From contig PYIU01000003.1 of assembly GCA_003415625.1 (NCBI GenBank), positions 1,612,001 through 1,676,000 of the forward strand: a DNA stretch of 64,000 nt. Direction: 5' to 3'. The translations under genes and the position numbers were made by a program. Below the pieces are notes generated by a model. The model worked only from the letters and a program-made list of their open reading frames with translations. It ran no database searches and had not been told where the DNA came from. This stretch comes from Aquanectria penicillioides (taxonomy: Eukaryota > Ascomycota > Sordariomycetes > Hypocreales > Nectriaceae). Positions 49,636 to 59,625 of this stretch are shown one piece after another (positions within the stretch are counted from its first letter, which is position 1; every line of letters begins with the position of its first letter).

Positions 49636-50817
49636 AAGGACAGGAATCATTGTTACTCCCTCAAAGCCAAAGCACCAACGTTAAGCGAAGATGCCGAGAG
49701 GGTTTGGGTGCCGACTAAAGAGAACGCCGTGGCGACGGCGGCGGCAACGCCCGTGGAAAGCGGCAGAGGCACCCGAGCGCCGGCACCGGGAAGCGAGCGG
49801 CACGCCTTGTTTGGGGGGAGGGGGGAGGTAATAGTGGCGCGTGTGTGTCTGTTAGCAGGCTACACACTCCATCATTCCTTTTGGATACCAACCCAAGCGA
49901 GGAATTCTAATGGAAGACGGCGAGGAAGAAATCCAAAGAGGGGCGGGCAACTCGAATCATCTCACACGAAAGGAAAAAAAAAAAAATGAAACAGAAATTC
50001 CCCGAAGGAACCTACGTCAAAGTCCGTAAGCTGTCGTTTTCTCCGGATGCTTGTCAGCAGAAACTCATGGATGCATTTTTTCTCTTACAGAGCAAAGAGG
50101 GTCAAGCAATGTGGACTTTCCCCATCTCCTGCACTCCTCTTTTTTTCTTCTTTCTTTTTATTAATCCGTAGTCTCTCCATTTCTTGTTTTGCTCTCCTGT
50201 TCTCTTGCCGCCGATGCCACAGCTACTGCTCGTGCTAATGCCAATGTCGCTGCGGCTCTTCCCTTCGCTCCCCATTGTTTGGTTGTCACTGAAGAATGAA
50301 TGGATCTCATGCTGCTACTGCCGTCTCGTCCTCCAAGCCATGATCCGATTCCATCTCCACCCATTGACAGATGGCCTCAGCTTTGGGGGCTCAAGACGAG
50401 GTCCTGACTCAATGCTCGAGGCCCGCGCGCGCACCTTCTCCCATTCTGCGAGTCGGGTTCATCATCACCAACAAGAGTAATCCCCCCCGCAAGAGACCCT
50501 ATTGTAGATCACCATTGATGTCGTCGAATCACTCTCCGCAACTCCCCCTCCCTCTTCCCTCTGCCCCCCCCAGCCACTGTCTCGTGCATCCTGTGCGCGC
50601 CAGTTGATTGATCAACCACCGCTCACACCTACGTCGCACAAGCAACTGCAAACGGTTAAAAGTAAGCCGCCGTGGCCGCCTCTTCTCTTCCCGTGCCGTG
50701 CTTGCGAGGACTGCCACAATTTGCTCAAGCAGTCCAGGTGCAGCTACTAGTCAGGTTCAGAGTTTAGCAACAACACACACGAGGCTCCTGTACATGTCGG
50801 TAATGGGTAATGTGCAG

Positions 50818-50833
50818 CCCCCCCCCCCCCCCC
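50818..50833 (+). repeat. C16 homopolymer
   Basis: Sixteen consecutive C residues in intergenic DNA. Confidence 0.9.
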
Positions 50834-53077
50834 GAGTCTATGTCCGAGCCTGGGGAGCAGCCATGGCTGATTCGGCTGGGACGGGACAGGTCGGGAGAAT
50901 TTTAGGGTCAGTCGCAGACTTCAGCCCATTCCTCCTGCGAGGAGCTATCATATTCTTGGCGGGAGACATCAAGCATCCGAAGGGGACGAGCAATCATGGG
51001 CTTGATCCAGAGCCAGCAATGCGAAATTTGGCCAACTCATGTACTCTGTAACTGCCACAGCCGACATCGTGGTTGAATTCCACCTTTCCGCTTCCGATCG
51101 CGTTGACGACGCCAGACCATGTTCCAGCCCAGGCCCAGGCTCTAGTGGCCTCCAGGTTTCCATAAGCCACCACCACCACACACAATGTCTCGCTCCGATA
51201 CGCCCAGACGTAGTCCGTACGGCCTCTCTCGTTCTCTCCCACCTTCGGCCACCGGCACGACTCGCAATGTGCATCTCTCACCGTGGCCTGCAATGGTCAT
51301 TATCCCGCCTCTGCTTTCAACCCTCCCCCGGTCGATCCTTTCCTGGAAGTGGCCAAGCGGGCTGGAATCCTCCGCTGCAGGGGCGAGAGCTTGCTTGCGA
51401 CGGGGGTATGAAGGGGATTGGGAAGGGGAAGGGAGTCCCTTTCTCACTCTCTCTTCCTCCCCGTCCCCCATGGCTCTCATGGATCATGGATCCCCTGCAT
51501 AGCGTTACTGGCGTTGTTGCTTGCTGCTGGGGCCACTGGGCACTGGGGCTGCTGCCCGGGGCTTTGGGGATACTATGTACATAGAAGCCCATGCAGCCAG
51601 CAGAAACGCTGCACCGTCATCACCCCTGCCGACTCGCCGGACGCCTCTAGTTTAGCCCCAAGCAATATCATTCCACAGCAGCAGGGCGACGCTTGCGTAG
51701 TGCGTGGGCATGCACCGGAAGCCCGGCTCTTTTGATTGAACTGGGGCCCTGTTGTTGAGTGCTGTCCAGAGGATGGTCATGGCTAGCTGGTCCTTTGAAC
51801 CTTTGAACGAACCGCCGCCCCATCCCGTGCCCTCGGCCCCACGGGAAACAGTCGCACGCATCTCTCCAGCGCCTGGTTCCCGTAGCGGGAATGGTCCGCT
51901 AACTAGGTAGGTACCGGTAGCGCTGTAAGTTAGCCTAAGAGACGACACAGGTGGGGGGGGAGGGGGATCGCTAGGGCCCGTGAGTCCACGCTCTCCCGGT
52001 GGAACCTGCTTCTCCGTCTCCCCACCAAGACAGACGGAGACGGGGAGAGGGGAGCAGAGGGCAGGAAAAGGCTCGGGCTCTGGAGACAATCTGGCACCCG
52101 AGGAATGAGACAGCTCGAGGCGAGACAACATCGGAGACAACAAGGCCACGGACGGGAGAAACAACGGCTGGAGAACAAATGGAAGCAAAAATCGGGTCAT
52201 GTTTTGTTTGTTTCTCCATGCGCTAACTGCCTGCCCATGGTTATTAATCGGTTCTGGCCTTATAGAGTGGCATGGAGACATGCGCATGTACGTCCACGTA
52301 GGCACAGACAAGTGGCAGCAACCAAACTCATTATCATTATCATTATCGTCATCTCGGGGATGTACTATGTAATGTACTAAACCTTGCGCATTTGGTTGAT
52401 TCCTGGGTACCGTACCAAGTAACCATTTGGCATCGTCATCGGCGTCATGCTTTTGTTTCCTCTTCCCCGTCCCGTTCCATCTCCACGCGAGCACAAAAAT
52501 CCTTCCTTCATCATAATTATTTATCAAGCACCCCCCCTTCCCACTACTTGCGCTCTTATCCACTGTTCCCACGCTACATATCGTACTCCCGTCGCCAGGT
52601 GCTCACTGTCCATGTTGTTCCTGGGGGGGTGAGGTGGCCAAAGCATTTCTATCCGAACCGCGGGTCCCCCCCCCCCGCCCATTAACTAGCCTGCGCTACG
52701 TTGCTCTCGCCTCGCCTGCCCTCCCAGCAGGCAATCTCTGACACAACCGAAGATTTGTTGCCGTGCTAGATACGTAGTCTCGGGAGCTAGCAAAGGTTGA
52801 ATTATGGTTGTCAAATGTAACCCGTCGTTCGATGCATTCCGGCACCGTTTGCTCCAGAACCATTCTCGAAGCGTCCTGTGTCATGACAAACCCTTTTTCT
52901 GGCATGTCGCTTGTCAGATAATCGCCTATTCCGTGGAATGCCGAAAAAGAAATACCACACGGTAATAACGGATCCGCTGTACGGAGTAAGAAATGACACA
53001 TGGAAAGACCTAAAAATCCCATTTCCCTTGTCCGCAATATTTTTTCTCCCTGTTTGACTTTGTTAGTTCTTGGGAGC

Positions 53078-53096
53078 GGGGGGGGGGGGGGGGGGG
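53078..53096 (+). repeat. G19 homopolymer
   Basis: Nineteen consecutive G residues, the longest G/C run in the window. Intergenic. Confidence 0.9.
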
Positions 53097-54063
53097 CTCC
53101 CAACTACCTGGGCCTTAGTTTACTTCCAAACCCGCCCTGTCCTGCCCACATGTCTTGTGGCGAACGAGAGTCTTCTCCCTCGTGTCGGTTGCGTTCGTAC
53201 CAAAGAGAGAGTGAGAGAAAAAAAATCCTGTTGCAACTCTGCACGTGTATTTGCCCCGTACGAATAAGAAACCTGGTCCCGTGTCCCGCCCGACCCGGTG
53301 CCACGGTCGCTCTTCCGGGCCGTTGGTTTGGCATCTGCTTGCACCTCGGCTCACTGCCCTGTCTCGGTCTGGTTTGTCCATGCACTGCCATGCAACATGC
53401 AGGAGGTTGCATTCCCAATGCGGCCAAAGATTCTTGGGTCTTGGGAGCGAGGGGTCCCCCGTCGCTGTGGACCAAGAGGGAGAAGAGAGCCCCGTTATCT
53501 TACCTAGGGAATAGTGTGCACGTGTTGCAGATGCAGGTATAACGTTCACAACGTGCCCAAGATATCATAGCTTTTTGTGGTCCTTCTATCCTCCTTAGGA
53601 CGCGCGTACCTATCACGTTCGCAAGAAGAAGACAGGAAAGAAAAAGAAAAAAAAAAAAAAAAAAAAAGAGCCCACAATGTGTCTATATGCTTGTCCTCTT
53701 CGTTTACTTTCCAGTCATATCCCATCTAGTCTTCTTTCTATCCATCACTTTTCCTCTCGTATTCCTTCACACAACCCGTCTTCGTCCGTTCCACTTGTCG
53801 AAATCTCCACGAAAACTCGCTGTCACTTCCAGTCACGCCCGGTCTATTATCAAGCAACTCCCCACTCCCCCACGGCCCGATATGGGAATATCTCCCTGCT
53901 GGCTCTCACGATCCTGCCTTCCCTTTGAGGTTCTTCTGGCCGTCATCGAACAACCAGGTTCTATGACTCTAATAGGTGTCTCGGTCTTCTTTATTTTATT
54001 CTCCGGCCCAATCCAGCCGTCGTCGAGCGTCAGCATGACGAATCTCCACTGCCACCACCAAGT

Positions 54064-55527
54064 CTAGGCCCCGTTTTGGGCACCGTTCGAGCCTCCTCCT
54101 CCTCCTCCATGGTTCTCCTCATGGCCGAGCGGCTCGTCCCGCATCGAGTGCTCGTCATCTGGCATCACTTCCCCTTCACTGACCACGGGGAATGGCGTCA
54201 GGACGTGGCTGATGTCTCCCCACCATGCCTCTCCGAAACGTGTGTACCAATCCACTGTGATCTTTAGGCCTTCTTTGATGTCCGTCTTTTGCTCCCACCC
54301 TAGTCGCCGTAGCTTGGTGTCGTTTGTGGCGTATCGCTGATCATTAAATGGCCGATCGTGCGTATACTTTATCCACTTACGGACTTGTTCAGGAGTTTCG
54401 TGGGATATCTTCATTAGGCTGAGGAGTCTGTTGCATAGGTTCAGGTTGGACACCTCGTTATATGACCCAACATTATAGGTTTGGCCCAGTTGCCCTTTGT
54501 GGAGGATTGTATCAAACGCATCCGCCGCATCACCAGCATACAGATATCGTCGCGTTGGGCTACCGTCCCCATGCAACACTACGGGCCGTCCACGGTTCAG
54601 AAGACAGGTAAACTTCGGGATGATTTCTGGTCGCCGTTAGGACACCACGATATCTTCGGCATGGGCTGTACCAAGACGAGACCACTTACTTTCTGGGTAC
54701 TGATGTGGGCCGTACACATTGTTACTCCGTACGACAATGACCGGTAGCTTGAAACTCTTCTGGTATGACTGAACCAACATCTCGGCAGCCGCTTTGCTAG
54801 CCGCGTAGGGGTTCGTCGGAGCAAGGATGCTGGTCTCCAGAGCATCCTCGTCGGCTGAATTAATTTCGCCATACACCTCGTCTGTCGAGATGTGAATAAA
54901 GCGCTTGATGCCCACCTTCTTGGCGCTTTCCAGCAGGACATGGGTTCCATACACATTGGTATGGGTGAAGCCATACGAATTCCCGAAGCTCAGGTCCACA
55001 TGAGACTGGGCGGCAAAGTGCAAGACGGTGTCGATGCCGTGCCGCTCCATGCAGTCGAGGACCTGGGCTGGGTTGGTGATGTCACCTTGGTAAAAAGAAA
55101 AGTTGGGCTCGCCATGTAGCACGCGAGTGTTGTTGAGCGAGGAACAATAGTCTAGCTTGTCGAACGACACAATGTTGTAGGCATGTGAATATGTCAAGGT
55201 GAGATGGCGGACGAGCCAGCATGCGCTTCAGGGACACGGACGCACGGTCAGCACGTGTCGAAGACGGCCATTTGAAGCTTGTTTCATGGGACTCACATGA
55301 AGCCTGCTCCACCCGTGATCATGATATTTTTCATGTCAGGACGGGGCTCAAACTTGGTGGTGCCTATCAGCACCGGCGCAAGTTTCCATATGTCATTCTG
55401 GGCATGGCCATTCGCAGAGCCTGAAGGGAGAATGAGTTAGCGATGTAAGATTTAAAACTTGGAAAGGCAGCGGTAAGGGTATCGGCGCGTGCATACCATT
55501 GGCCAGGTCGCCTATTGAGGCCGTCAT
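54064..55527 (-). CDS. NDP-glucose 4,6-dehydratase, RmlB-like short-chain dehydrogenase
   Basis: Exons 55497-55527, 55297-55420, 54690-55225 and 54064-54626; introns 63-76 bp; 417 aa, phases close. The start ATG at 55527 begins a 10-residue first exon. The NAD-binding motif is GGAGFIA at residues 47-53, where a 71-bp intron interrupts the Ile codon. The catalytic YxxxK is Tyr192/Lys196 (NPYAASKAAAE), and HISTDEVYG supplies the TDE triad that marks 4,6-dehydratases. Substrate-side phrases include NNVYGPHQYPEK and LHGDGSPTRRYLYAGDAADAF. The C-terminus is extended, acidic, and ends in a His/Gly-rich stretch. The family converts dTDP- or UDP-glucose to the 4-keto-6-deoxy sugar, the first step toward rhamnose and other deoxysugars. 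No epimerase/reductase partner lies beside it. Probably cytosolic. Confidence 0.92.
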
Positions 55528-58080
55528 TGCGGTCTTGATGTGAGACGACTGAGCAACAGGCAAAGAGCTGTCTGGTTCAGGGCAGGTGATTGCCGCGGAT
55601 GCAGGCGAGAAGTGGGCGGATCAGAGACGAAGGTGGGCGATGTTGAAGATGGAAACGTGCGTCATGAGGCCTGGCCGCAAACGGAGGCGTGACGGCGATC
55701 GCGTACGTGGTGAGAGTTGATGCCGATGTGGATTGCTGGATGGAGGGGCAGCGGTGCCCCCCCAGGAAGAATGGCGTCAAGCAGGGGATATGCGGGCTCG
55801 TACTTGCAAGGTCATTGGGCGGGATGAGGGTGTGCCGCGCGGGTAAAAAGGGCAGCGAGCAGGTGGGATGTCAATCTCACGAGATCAGGACAGCGCAGCG
55901 AGACGGGAGCAAGAGAGTGCGAATGGGAATGGGAACGGGAATGAGGGCATTTCAATCGCCCTGAGTCGTGGAGCGGAGCCCTCCTGTCAGCCGCGGAGGC
56001 GCAAAAGTGAACTACCTCACTTTAGCAGCCGTGGTTTTTTTTTTTTTTTTTTTTTTTTTTCTGGCTGGATGTGATGCGATGTGATGCGGCGCTTTGCGTA
56101 GTGGTGCTCAGCGGTGCGCAGCGGTGCGGTTCACTGCGTCAGCTCAGTGGCTCTGGCCTAGGGAGGCGCCATCAGCCTGTCTTTTGTGAGCCGCGAGTGA
56201 TGATAGGCGAGAAACGTGACTGTCGTCTGCTGTGGCGGTTCGCCGACGGAGCTTAGGGCGCCTCCCCGTCAATGTCAATCCCGAGCAAATAGTATGTAGA
56301 AGCCTTGTCCTGTCCCATGCGCACTAAGAATCATGTTCGCGCGTAAGTGGTGCGGTTCGGACCCGGGAGATGGCCTTTTTTTTTTAATGGGTAATCAACA
56401 AGATCAAAGCCACTGATGACCGAAATCTCTTCTTCATGACAACTGTATCCAATACTAATGCACGCTTTCTACTATTGTGGCTGGCTGAGGCTCTGGCCAT
56501 GAAGGCCCCAACCCTCGGGTTCCCATGATTCCGCGCATCCTAATGGAACGTCAATACGTAGGGGGCCCGCGGAATACGGGCCCTGATAGTGGCAGGCTGT
56601 CTGCGCCTAATACCTGGACTCTCACCGGCAGTGGGTTTGGGCATTGCGTTATAGGTATATTGCAGCGTAACGTTACCGCTCGGCCAGTACCGTTTTATGT
56701 CCGAAGCGCTCTATAGGATAGGTAGTGAATAAACCCCCATGAACCAACAGAAGACGGACAGTCACTAAGAAGAATAGCTCATAGGGAGTCAAGCCACATG
56801 ATTATTTCATTTCTCGCCACTGCCACCCATTCTAACCATTGAAACACCACGTTAGGTGCCGCAACTTCGGCGGCCCCGATGCCGTACAGTACTTTGACGG
56901 CCACCCCCCTTAGGAAAAAAAAAAAAAAGGGATATGATAGTATATCTAAGAACTGAAACAATGCCATCATATTCAGGATTCGCACCTGCGTCTCGAACCC
57001 TTTACGGAGAAGGCTATCCAGAGGCTACAAATGCTCATGATCCTCCCCCCCCCCAACGCCCTCATTTGCGCTGGCATGACGAGGGTTTATTTACATGTAC
57101 GAGACGTCATGAGATGATGAAATAGCCCTGGTCGTCACCCTTGGGGCAAATGCCGGTCTCGATTCACGGAGCTTTGGCCCAATCCTTCTTAACCCATCCC
57201 CCCAGGGACCTCTCATCACGCATCCCTCAATCGCTGGTCCCATTTACGAGGCCTGGTCGCGGTGGCCTTGCATTCGGCCCAGAACCGACGACGCGGCCCG
57301 TCGGCGATAGCGATAGCCCTGCCATGGCCTGTCAGCAGGGATGGTCCTCATCGCGGACCTGATATCCCCAAACGGAGGGAGGCCCTCTGCAAGGGACTAC
57401 GCGCTCTCTCTCCGGGTTGGCGGAGTGGGGGAACTTCTGTCCGGTCGAGTCTTTGCCGAGCCGCTGGTTGACCCTCGACTGCCACCATCTGCACGACATG
57501 CCATAACGACGGTACGATGGTTCCTGGCATCACACCATTTCGAGTCGCCCAGCCAGGGGAGCTTAAGCGTAAGCATCGAGGTGCCGGGGTTGAGCATTAA
57601 CTCCCCGACATTATATATGCCTTTTGTGGTTCAATCAAGTTGGCGACAACATGCATGTGAAAGCGATGGCTTTAATTACTCCGCCAGTAGGTATGCTATT
57701 TCTGAATCGGGAGACTGCCTGCAAGATTGGCTCGGGCTTGGTGATCTTCGGATCTTCGGAGCCGGTCAGTTTCCGAGGGTTGTAGAATCTGTGGACCATC
57801 GGCCTTACCACAAGGCAATTGAAGAACTTGGCAGTCACATGGCGATCCTTGAAGAACTCTCGCGGATTGAGGACCTGAAGAGGACTGTTCTCAGAGCTCA
57901 CTTGCTAATGAGACTCGCAGGCTTCCTGTTAGTAACATGTCAATCATCAAGATATCAAATCTCGCCGAGGAGGCATCGAACTGCTAGCCGCGGACGTCCA
58001 ACCGTTGGGATATCATTAATGCTTGCTCAAAATCCAGACTATACTTTTTTATACCCATCAATGAATGCAATCCAGGTTCT
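55528..58080. other. 2.5-kb intergenic region
   Basis: Between the dehydratase start and the RPF1 stop. It contains a T26 run at 56035-56060, GATGTGATGCGATGTG-type short repeats just after it (about 56065-56090), and a tRNA-like stretch at 56965-57041. A 324-codon + strand frame (57341-58315) runs into the RPF1 gene on the other strand and shows no domain; it is treated as chance. Confidence 0.5.
56035..56060 (+). repeat. T26 homopolymer
   Basis: Twenty-six T residues about 510 bp upstream of the dehydratase start. Confidence 0.9.
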
Positions 58081-59316
58081 CTACAGGTTAAATCTCTTGC
58101 GGTCCTTTTCCATCTTAGCCTTCCATTGCCATTGCGTCGCGTCGTCGCCCTCGCTGCCAGCCCGTCCAATGCCCTTGTCCACTCTCCTCAACTTCATTGT
58201 AAATCGGGGTCCTAGTTCTTGTAATCCAGCGCGGATGCTCTCAACACCTTTCAACTCCTTGCCGTCAGCGCCAATGATGCTCTTTTCGGTAGGTCGCTTG
58301 TCACGGAAGACATAACGGTGCCTACGGACGAAGATGTAATCACGCTGGTTGTGTAGTGTAACGACTTGTCGGCCCTGGAATTCCGGTCGGGGAGGGAACA
58401 GGGTCATGAAGAGCTTGGCCGCCAAAAGACCAAGAGGGGTCTTGAAGTTGTTGAGCAGAAGTTCGGGATAGTGGTTGGTAGGGTTTCCGTGTCCTGGCAG
58501 TTTTTTACCCTCGACCCAATTGCTGATGGAAAAGTGGAAGGTTGGTCCTGAGGGAAGATGGACAACGGAGAGGCCGTTGGGTTTCTTTCCATCTTCGTTG
58601 AGGAGCACGACAGCAGTGTACTCGCGGTTGCTTGCGAATCTGCAAATCTCCCGAAGCGAATACTTGTGGCCGTATCGATGGGCAGACCGCGGGATGTAGT
58701 TGCTGTTAGGGAAGAGTCCACAAATGAGATCAGCTTCCTCGTGGAGCGTCGAGTTCAGGGAGGTAGTAACGAGGATCTTGGGCATAGGAGGCGGGAGGTC
58801 AGAGAAGAGAGTTGGGAACTTGACGGCCAATGACGAGGGCGTCAGGTCCAGGTTTGTGCTTGTGGTCGAGGGAGCAACACTGTTGTCACGTCTTGTTCTC
58901 TGCTGTCGTCTCTTCTCCAACTTGGCCTGGTGAGCCTCGTCGCCCTCCTCGTCGGAGTCTAGCATGCTGTCGACATCGTCCTCGTCGTCTTCCGCATTCT
59001 CGGTTTCCAGAGCTGCCTGCTCAGCGGCCTCGGCTTCCTCAATGCGCCGGCGTTTCAACTTCTCCAGGTCCACCTGCACACCTAGGCTATCGTCGTCGAC
59101 ATCGTCCCACACACGCTTTTGGTCGATGGTGACGGGTTTTTGCTTGGCCAGACGGGCCTCTTTTAGCTCGGGCTCACGATCCTCCTCTTTTCTTCGGCGG
59201 TGTCGCATCTCATGTCGCTCCTTGGTCTTGAACTTCTTGTGCTGGACGAAAAGCTCTCGCCGCTTGAGCTTGTTGGCGACCTTGAGCGCCTGGACAGGCG
59301 GTTTGCCGAAGCCCAT
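58081..59316 (-). CDS. RPF1: Ribosome production factor 1 (Brix domain), 60S assembly
   Basis: A single uninterrupted exon of 411 aa. The N-terminal third is basic then acidic (KRRELFVQHKKFKTKERHEM; later DDEDDVDSMLDSDEEG), typical of nucleolar assembly factors. The Brix domain covers about residues 165-365: PKILVTTSLN at its start, the sigma-70-like ADLICGLFPNSNYIPR, then VVHLPSGPTFHFSISNW, and the end EFQGRQVVTLHNQRDYIFVRRHRY. A basic tail follows. Rpf1 works in the nucleolus in processing of 27S pre-rRNA and assembly of the large subunit. It is divergent from NOC3, another large-subunit factor, with 309 bp between start codons, so co-regulation is likely. Confidence 0.95.
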   Translation of the reverse strand: MGFGKPPVQALKVANKLKRRELFVQHKKFKTKERHEMRHRRRKEEDREPELKEARLAKQKPVTIDQKRVWDDVDDDSLGVQVDLEKLKRRRIEEAEAAEQAALETENAEDDEDDVDSMLDSDEEGDEAHQAKLEKRRQQRTRRDNSVAPSTTSTNLDLTPSSLAVKFPTLFSDLPPPMPKILVTTSLNSTLHEEADLICGLFPNSNYIPRSAHRYGHKYSLREICRFASNREYTAVVLLNEDGKKPNGLSVVHLPSGPTFHFSISNWVEGKKLPGHGNPTNHYPELLLNNFKTPLGLLAAKLFMTLFPPRPEFQGRQVVTLHNQRDYIFVRRHRYVFRDKRPTEKSIIGADGKELKGVESIRAGLQELGPRFTMKLRRVDKGIGRAGSEGDDATQWQWKAKMEKDRKRFNL

Positions 59317-59625
59317 CTTGAATCAATCGCAATCGCAATCGCAATCGCCCGGGCTCTGCTGATTTGGCGGATGGAAATAGTCGGGTTCGGTGTATGTGAA
59401 TCAAAGCAGGCGGCTGGGAAATTTTGGCTGGTGGAGGGGCATGTCAAGGCGGCAGAAAATTCCAAAATTTTGGCGGTGAGGCCGAATCGCACGCTTTGAT
59501 TGGTGCAAAACTAGAGTGATCCACTAAGATCTCATGAAGTTTCAAAGAAAAGATGTCTGAACTGTCGACAAAAAGATCTTATCCAGTCGCTGATATTGAG
59601 AGTCCTCAATCGACACAGCGACAAG
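59317..59625. promoter_or_regulatory. Divergent RPF1/NOC3 promoter with RRPE- and PAC-like elements
   Basis: A 309-bp bidirectional spacer between two ribosome-biogenesis genes. It has GAAATTTT at 59418-59425 and CCAAAATTTTGG at 59462-59473, both resembling the yeast RRPE element (AAAAATTTT). The latter runs directly into GGCGGTGAGG (59472-59481), one mismatch from a PAC core (GCGATGAG). RRPE and PAC are the standard promoter pair of yeast ribosome-biogenesis genes; their use here is inferred. Four tandem AATCGC units (59325-59348) lie just upstream of the RPF1 start. Confidence 0.5.

Larger units (their letters stand above)
48183..54063. other. 5.9-kb gene-poor stretch rich in homopolymers
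   Basis: No credible gene. The longest frame (51652-52572 -, 306 codons) is Pro/Ser-rich, has overlapping long frames on the opposite strand and no domain, so it is judged noncoding. Simple repeats are dense: G16 at 48634-48649, (GA)n at 48790-48811, (GAC)n at 49611-49635, C16 at 50818-50833, a C run near 52668, G19 at 53078-53096 and an A run at about 53648-53668. It may hold promoter and untranslated sequence for the methyltransferase at its left end. Confidence 0.55.

Noticed and set aside
51652..52572. 306-codon - strand frame in the gene-poor stretch
   Set aside because: Pro/Ser/Gly-rich text made by repeats such as a C run, overlapped by other long frames on both strands, no recognisable motif.
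57960..58045. tRNA-like sequence on the - strand (A-box-like TATCCCAACGG, B-box-like AGTTCGATGCC)
   Set aside because: Only 19 nt separate the two boxes, too short for an anticodon arm, and the T and acceptor stems do not pair.
57341..58315. 324-codon + strand frame before RPF1
   Set aside because: No domain or membrane pattern; its last part is antisense to the RPF1 coding region, and the rest has composition typical of chance frames.
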